Source: Zunongwangia mangrovi
Lineage (GTDB): Bacteria > Bacteroidota > Bacteroidia > Flavobacteriales > Flavobacteriaceae
Reading direction: 5' to 3'
DNA: 64,000 nt
NCBI RefSeq assembly: GCF_900112105.1
Contig: NZ_FOKV01000007.1
Coordinates: 124,001 to 188,000 of the forward strand
The stretch's first letter is position 1. Every line of letters starts with the position of its first letter. Below the pieces are notes generated by a model. That model did not search any database, had not been told where the DNA came from, and saw nothing but the letters and a program-made list of their open reading frames with translations. The position numbers and the translations under genes were made by a program. This document shows positions 28,097 to 37,024 of the stretch, piece after piece.

Positions 28097-30283
28097 ATGC
28101 AATTAAGTTGCACTAAAATATATTTAGTCCTATTACTGCTTGTTTCTAATGTTCAGTTCAATCATGCTCAGGAAACAAATAAAGCCGCTTTTAAATCCAG
28201 CAAATTATCTTTAGAGGAGCGCATTGATAATTTATTGAACTCAATGACCTTAGAGGAAAAGGTAAATGCCCTGAGTACTAATCCAGAAGTGCCACGTTTG
28301 GGTGTTGAAGGAACAGGCCATGTGGAAGGTTTACATGGGTTAGCGCTTGGTGGTCCTGCAGAATGGGGAGGAAAAGACAGGCCGCCACTACCCACAACCA
28401 CCTTTCCGCAGGCTTATGGACTGGGAGAAACCTGGGATACTAATTTATTAGAAAGAGTAGCAAGGGCAGAAGGAAAGGAAGCGAGGTTTGCTAAACAATT
28501 TTTTAATCGTGGTGCTTTAGTGGTAAGAGCTCCCAATGCAGATCTTGCTAGAGATCCGAGATGGGGAAGAACTGAAGAAAGCTTTGGTGAAGATCCATTT
28601 CTTACAGGATCTTTAACTGTGGCATTTGCAAAAGGGCTGCAATCTGAAAAAAATGGATATTGGCAGACTGCCTCACTAATGAAACACTTCTTGGCAAATT
28701 CTAATGAAGATGGAAGAACTTATACATCTTCAGACTTTGATGATCGATTGATGCATGAGTATTATGCTGTACCCTTCAGAATGGGAATTACCAAAGGTGG
28801 AAGCAATGCATATATGGCAGCTTATAATAAAATAAATGGAGTTCCTGCTATGGTGCATCCTATTCTTGAAGAACTTAGCCAGAAGACTTGGGGACAAAAT
28901 GGAATTATCTGTACAGATGGGGGTGCTTTCAAATTATTGCTTTCAGATCATAAATATTATGAAGATAAATATAAAGCAGCGGCAGCAGCTATTAAAGCTG
29001 GAATTAGTCAGTTTTTAGATGAATACTCTGAAGCTGTTTATGGTGCTTTGGCTAATGGATATTTAACTGAAAAAGATCTGGATAATGTACTTAGAGGGAA
29101 TTATCGTGTCATGATCAAATTAGGTTTAATGGATAGTGATCAAAGTCAAAATCCATATGCAGAAATAGGTACAGGCGAAGATAGCATAGCTCCCTGGAAA
29201 ATGAAGGAACATCGTCAATTAGCTCTAGAAGCTACTAGAAAATCTATTGTGTTATTGAAAAATGATTCAGAAAAGCAGCTGTTACCTTTAAATGAAAATG
29301 AGATCACTAAAATCGCAGTTATTGGTAGTAAAGCAGATAAAGTTTTATTGGATTGGTATAGCGGTACTCCTCCTTACACCATCTCTGTACTACAAGCTTT
29401 AAAAGACCGATTAAAAAACAAAGTAGAACTAACCTACGCGAAAAATAATGCTGATGGAAAAGCAGTAAAGATTGCAAGTGAAGCAGATGTAGCCCTGTTA
29501 ATTGTTGGAAATGAACCAACTTGTGGTGCTGGTTGGGCAGATTGCCCTGTGGCCGGTGAAGGTAAAGAAGCCGTAGATCGCCAATCATTGCAATTGCAGG
29601 AAGAAGACCTTATAAAATTGGTATATAAAGCAAATCCAAATACAATCGTAGGACTAATTAGTAGTTTTCCTTATGCAATTAACTGGACGCAGGAGAATGT
29701 GCCTGCAATTTTACATCTAACTCAGAATTCTCAGGAATTAGGGACCGCCTTTACAGATGTTCTATTCGGCGATTACAATCCTGCTGGAAGATTAACACAA
29801 ACCTGGGTAAAAGACGTTACTGATCTTCCTCCATTGATGGATTACAATATAAGAAATGGACGTACTTACCGCTATTTTGAAGGAGAACCTTTGTACGTTT
29901 TTGGTCACGGACTAAGCTACTCTAATTTTGAATATAAAAACCTTCAAATTTCAAGAGAAACTTTAAGTGACGGAGAAACTATTTATATAAACTTTCAATT
30001 AACGAATAAAAGCGATAGGCAAGGAGAAGAAGTTGCTCAATTGTATATCTCTCATCTAAATTCAGCAATAGATCGGCCTTTAAAAGAACTTAAAGCCTTC
30101 CGAAGAATAGATCTTAGACCTGGCGAAACTAAAAAGATTACATTGAGTCTTAAGGCTGAAGATCTGGAGTATTGGAATACAAAAAGCAATTCATTTAAGC
30201 TGGAAGAAAATCAAATTGAAATTCAGATAGGAAGTGCTTCCAATCGGATTTACTTAACCAAACCTCTCAACATAAAAAACTAA
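28097..30283 (+). CDS. GH3 glycosidase (beta-glucosidase/beta-xylosidase type), first copy
   Basis: The ATG at 28097 gives a signal peptide (ending NHAQE) and a 10-nt gap from GH97; earlier in-frame starts overlap GH97. The 728-residue enzyme has the GH3 barrel (about 30-360), alpha/beta sandwich (about 390-590) and C-terminal fibronectin-like domain (about 620-715). The nucleophile aspartate is in GIICTDGGAF; KHFLANSNEDGR and RDPRWGRTEESFGEDPF are family signatures. The TDGGA context differs from the SDW of ordinary beta-glucosidases and leans towards beta-xylosidase-like members. It is one of two tandem, clearly non-identical GH3 genes. Confidence 0.92.
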   Translation: MQLSCTKIYLVLLLLVSNVQFNHAQETNKAAFKSSKLSLEERIDNLLNSMTLEEKVNALSTNPEVPRLGVEGTGHVEGLHGLALGGPAEWGGKDRPPLPTTTFPQAYGLGETWDTNLLERVARAEGKEARFAKQFFNRGALVVRAPNADLARDPRWGRTEESFGEDPFLTGSLTVAFAKGLQSEKNGYWQTASLMKHFLANSNEDGRTYTSSDFDDRLMHEYYAVPFRMGITKGGSNAYMAAYNKINGVPAMVHPILEELSQKTWGQNGIICTDGGAFKLLLSDHKYYEDKYKAAAAAIKAGISQFLDEYSEAVYGALANGYLTEKDLDNVLRGNYRVMIKLGLMDSDQSQNPYAEIGTGEDSIAPWKMKEHRQLALEATRKSIVLLKNDSEKQLLPLNENEITKIAVIGSKADKVLLDWYSGTPPYTISVLQALKDRLKNKVELTYAKNNADGKAVKIASEADVALLIVGNEPTCGAGWADCPVAGEGKEAVDRQSLQLQEEDLIKLVYKANPNTIVGLISSFPYAINWTQENVPAILHLTQNSQELGTAFTDVLFGDYNPAGRLTQTWVKDVTDLPPLMDYNIRNGRTYRYFEGEPLYVFGHGLSYSNFEYKNLQISRETLSDGETIYINFQLTNKSDRQGEEVAQLYISHLNSAIDRPLKELKAFRRIDLRPGETKKITLSLKAEDLEYWNTKSNSFKLEENQIEIQIGSASNRIYLTKPLNIKN

Positions 30284-30290
30284 TCTAAAG

Positions 30291-32546
30291 ATGAATATCA
30301 GATCAAAAATAGTATCATTAGCATGCCTGATACTTATTATCGGGCTTAGCTCCTGTAAAAAAGAAAAGCAGTCTGAAATCGATAATATTGGCCAAAATAC
30401 CAAGCAGAAAATCTATAAAGGCAAACCAATCTCTAAAGATTTTGATAGCAAGATCGATAGCCTTATTGCTGAAATGACCTTAGAAGAAAAAACAGGCTTA
30501 CTGCATGGTAATAGCATGTTCGCTACTAAAGCTGTGGAACGTTTGGGCATTCCTGAGTTGAAAATGGCCGATGGGCCTTTGGGAGTAAGAGAAGAGTTAG
30601 AAAAAGATTCATGGGCACCTTTAGGATTAGAGGACGATTATGCCACGTATTACCCGGCAGGAGCAGGATTGTCTGCTACCTGGAACCCTAATCTAGCTTA
30701 TACTTTTGGAAACAGTGTAGGGGAAGAAACAAGAGCTAGAGGTAAAGATGTTTTGCTTTCTCCCGCTATTAATATTATTAGAACTCCGTTAGGAGGAAGA
30801 ACTTACGAATACTTTACAGAAGATCCTTTTCTAAACAAAAAACTGGCAGTTCCTTTTGTGGTAGGTATTCAGGATAATGATGTTGCAGCATGCGTAAAGC
30901 ATTTTGCAGCGAACAATCAGGAAACGCACCGTGATTATGTGAACGTTAAAATTGCCGAACGTCCTTTGCGCGAAATTTACCTACCTGCTTTTGAAGCTAC
31001 AGTAAAAGAAGCGCATGCTTATGCAATGATGGGCGCTTATAACAAGTTTCGAGGAGAATATTTATGTGAAAATGATTTTATGCTGAATCAACTACTAAAA
31101 GAAGAATGGGGGTTTGAAGGAGTTGTAATTTCAGATTGGGCTGCAGTTCATAGTTCTGTAAATTCTTTAAAAAGCGGACTTGATATTGAAATGGGAACTC
31201 CTAAAGATTTTGATGAATACTTTTTGGCACAGCCACTTATTGATTCAGCTAAAGCAGGAAAAATTTCAGAAACAGAAATTGATAAGCACGTAAAACGAGT
31301 TTTGCGAGTGATGTATTCTGTAAAAAGTATGGGTCCAGGCGATCGTAAGGAGGGAAGTATTAGCACTGAAGCACATTTTAAAGATGCTTATAATATTGCA
31401 GCAGAATCTGTAGTGTTGCTAAAGAATGATAAAAATTTACTGCCTTTGGATCCCAGCGAAATAAAAAGTCTTGCTGTAATTGGCGATAATGCCACTAAGA
31501 AAAATGCACTCGGTGGATTTGGCGCGGGAGTTAAAACGAAGCGAGAGATCACTCCGCTTGAAGGTTTAAAAAACAGACTTCCAGAATCTGTAAATATCAA
31601 ATTTGCTCAAGGTTACGAAGAAAAATATTCTAAGACTGAAAAAGCCAAACTAGGAGATGTTACTCTAAATGGTCCTGTTACTATAGATGAGTTAGACCCA
31701 AAACTAGTTGAAGAAGCTGTTGAAGCTGCGAAAAATGCAGATGCGGCAATTATTTTTGCAGGATCTAATCGAGATTATGAAACTGAAGCATCAGATAGAG
31801 CAAGTTTAGAATTACCATTTGGCCAGGAAGAACTTGTCAAAAAAGTATTAGAAGCGAACCCTAATACGATCGTAGTGATGATCGCGGGAGCTCCTTATGA
31901 AATAGATGAAATTAGTGAGAAGTCCTCTGCTTTAGTATGGAGTTGGTTTAATGGCTCAGAAGGAGGTAATGCTTTAGCAGATGTTCTTTTAGGTGAAGTA
32001 AATCCTTCAGGAAAACTTCCCTGGACGATGCCTAAAAAACTTGAAGATTCTCCCGCCCATGCGACTAATAGCTTTCCAGGAGACAAAACGGTTAGTTATG
32101 ATGAAGGAATTTTGGTTGGATATCGATGGTTTGATACAAAAGACATAGCACCATTATATCCATTTGGTTATGGCCTGTCTTACACTGATTTTGCAATTTC
32201 TGAAGCAAAAACGAATAAGAAAACTTTTACGGATAATGATACTATAAAATTAAATCTGAAAGTCAGCAATATCGGTGAATTTGAAGGGAAAGAGGTGATA
32301 CAAGTCTACGCATCCAAACCTAATAGTAAAGTAGAAAGAGCTGATAAAGAACTAAAAGCTTTTAAAAAGATTGAAGTGAATACAGGCGAATCTGTTTCAG
32401 TTGATATTGAATTACCGATAAAAGAATTGGCTTATTACAAGGTTTCTTCTAAACAATGGGTGGTAGAACCCGGAACATACCAATTGAAATTAGGAAATAG
32501 TTCTAGAAATATTATGAGCGAGCTAGAAATCCAAATTCAGGAATAA
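30291..32546 (+). CDS. GH3 beta-glucosidase lipoprotein, second copy
   Basis: A 751-residue lipoprotein (LIIGLSSCKKEK; the basic residues after cysteine argue for a periplasm-facing anchor). The GH3 signatures are all present: KMADGPLGVR, KHFAANNQETHR, and the nucleophile aspartate in GVVISDWAAVH, with the sandwich domain and a fibronectin III-like domain at the C-terminus. An insertion of about 40 residues in the sandwich domain (around YSKTEKAKLGDVTLNG) holds a PA14-less variable loop. It would cleave glucose from the non-reducing end of debranched oligosaccharides. It is 7 nt after the first GH3 and its stop overlaps the GH29 start. Confidence 0.93.
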   Translation: MNIRSKIVSLACLILIIGLSSCKKEKQSEIDNIGQNTKQKIYKGKPISKDFDSKIDSLIAEMTLEEKTGLLHGNSMFATKAVERLGIPELKMADGPLGVREELEKDSWAPLGLEDDYATYYPAGAGLSATWNPNLAYTFGNSVGEETRARGKDVLLSPAINIIRTPLGGRTYEYFTEDPFLNKKLAVPFVVGIQDNDVAACVKHFAANNQETHRDYVNVKIAERPLREIYLPAFEATVKEAHAYAMMGAYNKFRGEYLCENDFMLNQLLKEEWGFEGVVISDWAAVHSSVNSLKSGLDIEMGTPKDFDEYFLAQPLIDSAKAGKISETEIDKHVKRVLRVMYSVKSMGPGDRKEGSISTEAHFKDAYNIAAESVVLLKNDKNLLPLDPSEIKSLAVIGDNATKKNALGGFGAGVKTKREITPLEGLKNRLPESVNIKFAQGYEEKYSKTEKAKLGDVTLNGPVTIDELDPKLVEEAVEAAKNADAAIIFAGSNRDYETEASDRASLELPFGQEELVKKVLEANPNTIVVMIAGAPYEIDEISEKSSALVWSWFNGSEGGNALADVLLGEVNPSGKLPWTMPKKLEDSPAHATNSFPGDKTVSYDEGILVGYRWFDTKDIAPLYPFGYGLSYTDFAISEAKTNKKTFTDNDTIKLNLKVSNIGEFEGKEVIQVYASKPNSKVERADKELKAFKKIEVNTGESVSVDIELPIKELAYYKVSSKQWVVEPGTYQLKLGNSSRNIMSELEIQIQE

Positions 32547-34051
32547 TGAAAATTAATAAACTTACATATCTCTTAATTATTCTATTTGTTTCTATGATAT
32601 CCTGTAAGCAACAGGGAAAAAGTGATTTGGCTACAACAAAAAAACAAAAGTATGTAGCGAATTGGGATTCTCTTGCTAAATACGAGGAAACAGCAAACTG
32701 GTTTAAAGAAGCTAAGTTTGGTATCTATGCGCATTGGGGTGTTTTATCGGTGCCTGCCTATGCCAACGACTGGTATCCCAGAAATATGCATATAAAGGGC
32801 AGTAAAGAATATCAGCATCATGTAAAGACTTATGGTGAACCTTCAGAATTTGGCTATCACGATTTTGTGCCAATGTTTAAAGCTGAAAAATTCAATGCCG
32901 AGGACTGGGCAAGTTTATTTCAACGATCGGGAGCAAAATTTGCGGGTATCGTTGCAGAGCATCATGATGGATGGAGTAATTGGGACAGTAAAACCAACCC
33001 GTGGAATTCTGTAGATATGGGGCCCCATCGTGACATTGTTGGCGAGTTAGAAAAAGCTATTCATGAAAAAGGGATGAAATTTGTAACCTCATTTCATAAA
33101 GCAAGAACATTACAGGTATTTCAAAAGGATTCTTCAAAATGGTTGGATGATACTTCTTATTTTCCTTATGATCCAGATATGCCAACTTCCTCATCAGACT
33201 CTTTATTAAGTATTTTGTATGGTAATATTCCGAAGGAAAAATTTTACGAAAACTGGCTTTCAGAATTACATGAAGTAATACATCAATATGGCCCAGACCT
33301 TATTTATTTTGACAGTAAACTGGATAAAATTCCAGATTCTATAAAAGCAAAATTTGTAGCAGATTATTTTAATTATGCTGAAGAAAATGATAAAGAGGTC
33401 GTTATAACCCATAAAGAAGGTGAGCTACCAAAATCTGTTAGTCTTGAAGATCTTGAAAAAGGAAGAATGAATACCAAAACCGAAGAATATTGGCTTACTG
33501 ATGAAACAGTATCTGTAGGTAGCTGGAGTTACACAAATGATCTGGGACTTAAAACAGCCGACGAAATTATAGATGTTTTAGTAGATATTGTAAGTAAAAA
33601 TGGAGCTCTTATGCTCAACGTCTCTCCCAAAGCAAATGGTATTATCCCTGAAGATCAGCAAAAGATTTTGTTAGAAATAGGAAAGTGGCTCGAAGTTAAT
33701 GGAGAAGCCATTTATGGTACAAATACCTGGAAAGTATTTGGAGAAGGCCCTACGATACAAGAAAAATCTGGGATGTTTTTAGATAAAATAACCTATACGC
33801 CCCAGGATATTCGTTACACGCAAAAAGGAAATAATATCTACGTTATTTTTCTTGGTTGGCCCGGAGAGAGTAAAGAGATTTTGCTAAAATCTTTTTCCAA
33901 TAATCAATTTTCGATAACTGAGGTAGAGTTTTTAGGGAGTGATGAAAAAGCAAATTATGAGTTAAAAGCTGAGGGTTTAAGCATTTTAACTCCCTCCGAA
34001 ATTGTTGATGAAAATGCGTGGGTAATAAAAATAACTACAAGTGAGAACTAA
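32546..34051 (+). CDS. GH29 alpha-L-fucosidase
   Basis: A 501-residue lipoprotein (signal ends VSMISC, followed by KQQGK, so probably periplasm-facing). GH29 features: WFKEAKFGIYAHWGVLSVPAY at the N-terminus of the barrel (two adjacent pieces), FAGIVAEHHDGWSNWDS, and the nucleophile aspartate in PDLIYFDSKLD; SKNGALMLNVSPKANG and the linker into the C-terminal beta domain follow. It would remove terminal alpha-L-fucose, present in fucosylated xyloglucan. Its ATG overlaps the GH3 stop (TAATG), indicating translational coupling. A strong hairpin follows 9 nt after the stop. Confidence 0.95.
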   Translation: MKINKLTYLLIILFVSMISCKQQGKSDLATTKKQKYVANWDSLAKYEETANWFKEAKFGIYAHWGVLSVPAYANDWYPRNMHIKGSKEYQHHVKTYGEPSEFGYHDFVPMFKAEKFNAEDWASLFQRSGAKFAGIVAEHHDGWSNWDSKTNPWNSVDMGPHRDIVGELEKAIHEKGMKFVTSFHKARTLQVFQKDSSKWLDDTSYFPYDPDMPTSSSDSLLSILYGNIPKEKFYENWLSELHEVIHQYGPDLIYFDSKLDKIPDSIKAKFVADYFNYAEENDKEVVITHKEGELPKSVSLEDLEKGRMNTKTEEYWLTDETVSVGSWSYTNDLGLKTADEIIDVLVDIVSKNGALMLNVSPKANGIIPEDQQKILLEIGKWLEVNGEAIYGTNTWKVFGEGPTIQEKSGMFLDKITYTPQDIRYTQKGNNIYVIFLGWPGESKEILLKSFSNNQFSITEVEFLGSDEKANYELKAEGLSILTPSEIVDENAWVIKITTSEN

Positions 34052-34059
34052 TAAATAGT

Positions 34060-34099
34060 AAACCAATGACCAGATACTAAAATCTGGTTATTGGTTTTA
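34060..34099 (+). terminator. 16-bp-stem terminator between GH29 and GH5
   Basis: Positions 34060-34075 pair with 34082-34097 with a single G-T pair, loop ACTAAA, then TTAA. It should end the exo-enzyme transcript, leaving GH5 on read-through or its own promoter 22 nt further on. Confidence 0.85.
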
Positions 34100-34121
34100 A
34101 CCTAAACCTAAAATTTTATTT

Positions 34122-35570
34122 ATGCAATTACTAAAATTACCATTGAGTTTTTTAATGATGTTTTTCGTTTTTTTGACGATATCATGCTCAGAAGATGAGG
34201 AGGTTATAGCTTCCAAAAACTTAGAATTTTCTGTCTATCCTAACGAAATCGATTTCGGTTCTTCAGGCGGAAATAATATTCTAAATGTTAATAGCAGTGA
34301 ACCCTGGACTATCGAGGGTGAAGGCGGTTGGATCGATCTTTCTGAAAATGCCTCGGAAGGAAGTGATAAGGTGAATATTATGGCTTCAGCAAATCAGGAT
34401 ACTATCGCTCGATCTACTACGATCACAATAAATTCTGGTGATCAATCTTATGAAGTAAACATTTCTCAGGCAGGAATGATTCCTGAACCATCAGATGAAA
34501 TTGTATTTGCTATAGAGCCAGATAGTACAAATATGGGCGATCTAAGCGCGGTGCAGTTTGCAACCCAAATGGATATAGGCTGGAATTTAGGAAATTCCCT
34601 TGAAGCTATCGGTGGAGAAACAGCATGGGGTAATCCTATGGTTACTCAGCGATTAATAGACTCGGTTAAAGCAGCAGGTTTCGATGCGATTAGAATTCCC
34701 GTTGCCTGGAGTAAATTTTCAGACGCCGAAAACTATGTAATTCAGCAAGATTGGATAAATAGAGTAGAAGAAGTTGTAAACTACGTTTTGTCGAACGATA
34801 TGTATGCTATTGTAAACATTCACTGGGATGGTGGATGGATGCAACCCACTTATGAAGAGCAGGATGAAGTTAATACTCGTTTAGATACTATGTGGACTCA
34901 AATAGCTACCAATTTTAGAGATTATGGCCCAAAATTATTATTTGCCGGGACTAACGAAGTAATGGTAGAAGGTAACTATGATACGCCTACAGAAGAGTAC
35001 TATAGTGTTCAAAATAGTTTTAATCAGACTTTTGTTGATGCTGTTCGATCTACAGGAGGAAAAAATGTTTATAGATATTTAGTTGTTCAAGGTTTTAATA
35101 CCAATATTAATCATACTGTAAATTTTGCTGAAATTCCCGAGGATGTAGTCGATCAAAGATTAATGATGGAAGTTCACTATTATGACCCCTATAATTTCGC
35201 TCTAAATGCAGATAGTGATCTAACACAATGGGGATCTATAGCTACTGATCCTTCTAAAACTGAAGACTGGGCTAATGAAAGCTATGTCGATGATCAATTT
35301 CAAAAAATGAAAACCAACTTTATAGATGAAGGTATAGCTGTTATTCTGGGAGAATATGGAGCAATAGCCAGAACAAACATAGCTGAGCACGAGCAGTATA
35401 GAGAATATTATTTAGATTATGTAACCGAATCTGCTCAGTCTGCTGGTCTAGTACCTTTTTATTGGGATAATGGAGATCAGGGACAAAACGGTTTTGCCAT
35501 TTTTGAGCGATCTACTGGCGAAATTCTATATCCAGAAATGGTTGAAGCTCTTACAGGAAACGATAATTAA
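34122..35570 (+). CDS. Surface GH5 endo-glucanase with BACON domain (probable xyloglucanase)
   Basis: A 482-residue lipoprotein (LTISC then SEDEEV, a strongly acidic surface-type export signal). An N-terminal BACON domain (about 33-120; LEFSVYPNEIDFGSSGGNN, WTIEGEGGWIDLS) is followed by a GH5 catalytic domain (about 140-478). GWNLGNSLEAIGG, DAIRIPVAWSKF, the acid/base in FAGTNEVMVEG and the nucleophile in VILGEYGAIA place it near subfamily 4. The same BACON-GH5 layout is found in the surface endo-xyloglucanase of the Bacteroides ovatus xyloglucan locus. It should start degradation by cutting the glucan backbone outside the cell. Other beta-1,4-glucans are possible substrates. Confidence 0.93.
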   Translation: MQLLKLPLSFLMMFFVFLTISCSEDEEVIASKNLEFSVYPNEIDFGSSGGNNILNVNSSEPWTIEGEGGWIDLSENASEGSDKVNIMASANQDTIARSTTITINSGDQSYEVNISQAGMIPEPSDEIVFAIEPDSTNMGDLSAVQFATQMDIGWNLGNSLEAIGGETAWGNPMVTQRLIDSVKAAGFDAIRIPVAWSKFSDAENYVIQQDWINRVEEVVNYVLSNDMYAIVNIHWDGGWMQPTYEEQDEVNTRLDTMWTQIATNFRDYGPKLLFAGTNEVMVEGNYDTPTEEYYSVQNSFNQTFVDAVRSTGGKNVYRYLVVQGFNTNINHTVNFAEIPEDVVDQRLMMEVHYYDPYNFALNADSDLTQWGSIATDPSKTEDWANESYVDDQFQKMKTNFIDEGIAVILGEYGAIARTNIAEHEQYREYYLDYVTESAQSAGLVPFYWDNGDQGQNGFAIFERSTGEILYPEMVEALTGNDN

Positions 35571-35601
35571 TTTATACGCTTAGTTTTTTGTTAATTTGAT
35601 T

Positions 35602-35631
35602 AGGGGAATCTTTTTTGGATTTCCCTTTTTT
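35602..35631 (+). terminator. Terminator of GH5
   Basis: An imperfect stem (GGGGAATC / GATTTCCC with G-T pairing, loop of T residues) runs into TTTTTT 32 nt past the GH5 stop. It closes the polysaccharide locus. Confidence 0.7.
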
Positions 35632-35652
35632 AATTTTGGCCCTAAAACAACA

Positions 35653-35675
35653 AAACCCCGCTAAAAGCGAGGTTT
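35653..35675 (-). terminator. Terminator of tRNA-Arg, right copy of the 23-bp direct repeat
   Basis: On the minus strand a 10-bp stem (AAACCTCGCT / AGCGGGGTTT) is followed by TTGTTGTTTTAG, 7 nt after the tRNA 3' end. The 23 bp equal those at 7442-7464. Confidence 0.8.
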
Positions 35676-35682
35676 GATGTTG

Positions 35683-35756
35683 TGATCGCGACAGGATTCG
35701 AACCTGTGACCGTCTGCTTAGAAGGCAGATGCTCTATCCAGCTGAGCTACGCGACC
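35683..35756 (-). tRNA. tRNA-Arg (anticodon TCT)
   Basis: A 74-nt cloverleaf can be drawn by hand on the minus strand. The acceptor GGTCGCG pairs with CGCGATC (one G-T pair) and the discriminator is A. The D arm is GCTC-AGCTGGATA-GAGC, the anticodon stem TCTGC/GCAGA with loop CTTCTAA (anticodon TCT at 35720-35722), and the T arm ACAGG-TTCGAAT-CCTGT. CCA is not encoded. It reads AGA codons, which are common in this AT-rich sequence. It is flanked by a consensus promoter and a terminator, so it is a single-gene unit. Confidence 0.96.
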
Positions 35757-35769
35757 ATTTTTGCGGTTG

Positions 35770-35799
35770 CAAATATAATCTCTTTTTGTTTTAAAACAA
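35770..35799 (-). promoter_or_regulatory. Consensus Bacteroidota promoter of tRNA-Arg
   Basis: On the minus strand TTG is followed after 19 nt by TATATTTG, matching TTG-N(17-23)-TAnnTTTG exactly. The -7 box ends 13 nt before the tRNA 5' end. Confidence 0.8.
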
Positions 35800-35979
35800 G
35801 GCTTTTTTTAAGAAAAATGAGTTTTTATTTTTTATTAATTTTTTAAATACTGATAAGCAATAGTTTAGTGTTTTTTTGAACTTTAAAAAAAATATAAATA
35901 GCAGCAGTCATGAGATACCTGCCGTCTTAAAGTTTTTACTTATTTTTAACCTCAATTTTAATCCTAACAATTAATTAAA

Positions 35980-36954
35980 ATGCTCAATTACCCAATCAAA
36001 TTTACACCTATCCTAAAAGAAAAAATTTGGGGAGGTGAAAAATTAGCAAGCATCTTAAATAAAGAATCAGATGCAAAAAATCTAGGCGAAAGCTGGGAAA
36101 TCTCTGGTGTTAAAGGAGATATCTCTGTTGTAGAAAATGGAGCACTTAAAGGAAAGACCTTAAACGAACTTTTAGAAGAATATAAGGGTAAGTTTTTGGG
36201 AGAGAAGATCTATGCCGATTTTGGAGCTGAATTTCCACTGCTTATAAAATATATCGATGCTAAAACAGCACTTTCTGTACAATTGCATCCTCACGATGAT
36301 CTTGCCAAAGAGCGCCACAATAGCCTTGGGAAAACTGAAATGTGGTTTATTATGCAAGCTGATGAAAATGCAGACATCAATGTTGGCTTTAAAGAGACTA
36401 TTACCAAAGAAGATTATATAAAACACCTTGAAGAAGGCAAGATCACTGAGGTCTTAAATTTTGAGCAGGTAAAAAAAGGCGACAGCTTTTTTATCAATAC
36501 CGGGAAAGTTCATGCCATTGGAGCCGGAGTCCTTTTAGCTGAAATTCAGCAAACTTCAGATATTACCTATAGAATTTATGACTGGGATCGTGTAGACGAC
36601 CAGGGAAATTCACGTGAATTACATACCGCACTCGCTATCGATGCAATAGATTTTGAGAAGAAAGATGATTTTAAAATGGAGTATGAAAAAACTCCAAATC
36701 AGTCTTCAAATATTGCAGATTGTGAATATTTTACTACCAACTATTTACCGGTAAAAGGGAGTATTACCAAAGATTATTCGGCTATAGATAGTTTTATTAT
36801 TTATATGGCGGTAAGCGGTAAAGCTACAGTTGGTGTGGCTGGTAATACCGAAGAAATAGAGCAGGGGCAAACTCTTCTAATTCCTGCTGAAAATAAAGAA
36901 GTAGAAATTAGCTCTGACGATTGTGAACTTCTTGAAGTTTCTGTAACTCGATAG
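35980..36954 (+). CDS. manA: Mannose-6-phosphate isomerase, class I
   Basis: A 324-residue cytosolic enzyme that interconverts mannose 6-phosphate and fructose 6-phosphate. The cupin metal site is visible: QLHPHDD supplies Gln and His, the glutamate is in GKTEMWFIMQ and the last histidine in NTGKVHAIGAG. KEKIWGGEKL near the N-terminus and SWEISGV are family signatures. The length fits the short bacterial class I form. It lies 223 nt after the tRNA promoter region with no shared operon, and a bidirectional terminator follows. Its closeness to the polysaccharide locus is probably incidental because xyloglucan contains no mannose. Confidence 0.93.
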   Translation: MLNYPIKFTPILKEKIWGGEKLASILNKESDAKNLGESWEISGVKGDISVVENGALKGKTLNELLEEYKGKFLGEKIYADFGAEFPLLIKYIDAKTALSVQLHPHDDLAKERHNSLGKTEMWFIMQADENADINVGFKETITKEDYIKHLEEGKITEVLNFEQVKKGDSFFINTGKVHAIGAGVLLAEIQQTSDITYRIYDWDRVDDQGNSRELHTALAIDAIDFEKKDDFKMEYEKTPNQSSNIADCEYFTTNYLPVKGSITKDYSAIDSFIIYMAVSGKATVGVAGNTEEIEQGQTLLIPAENKEVEISSDDCELLEVSVTR

Positions 36955-36981
36955 TGTTTAGAATTCAATAAAATATAGAAT

Positions 36982-37009
36982 AAAAAAGCCGGTTTAACCG
37001 GCTTTTTTT
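36982..37009. terminator. Bidirectional terminator between manA and the Coa1-like gene
   Basis: A perfect palindrome, AAAAAAGCCGG-TTTAA-CCGGCTTTTTT, lies between the two convergent genes and gives a T-tract on either strand. Confidence 0.88.
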
Positions 37010-37024
37010 ATCTTGAAATGTTCG

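Noticed and set aside
28097-32546. Tandem GH3 genes considered as a recent duplication
   Set aside because: Their nucleophile contexts (CTDGGA versus SDWAA), signal peptides and loop lengths differ clearly, so they are old, distinct members.
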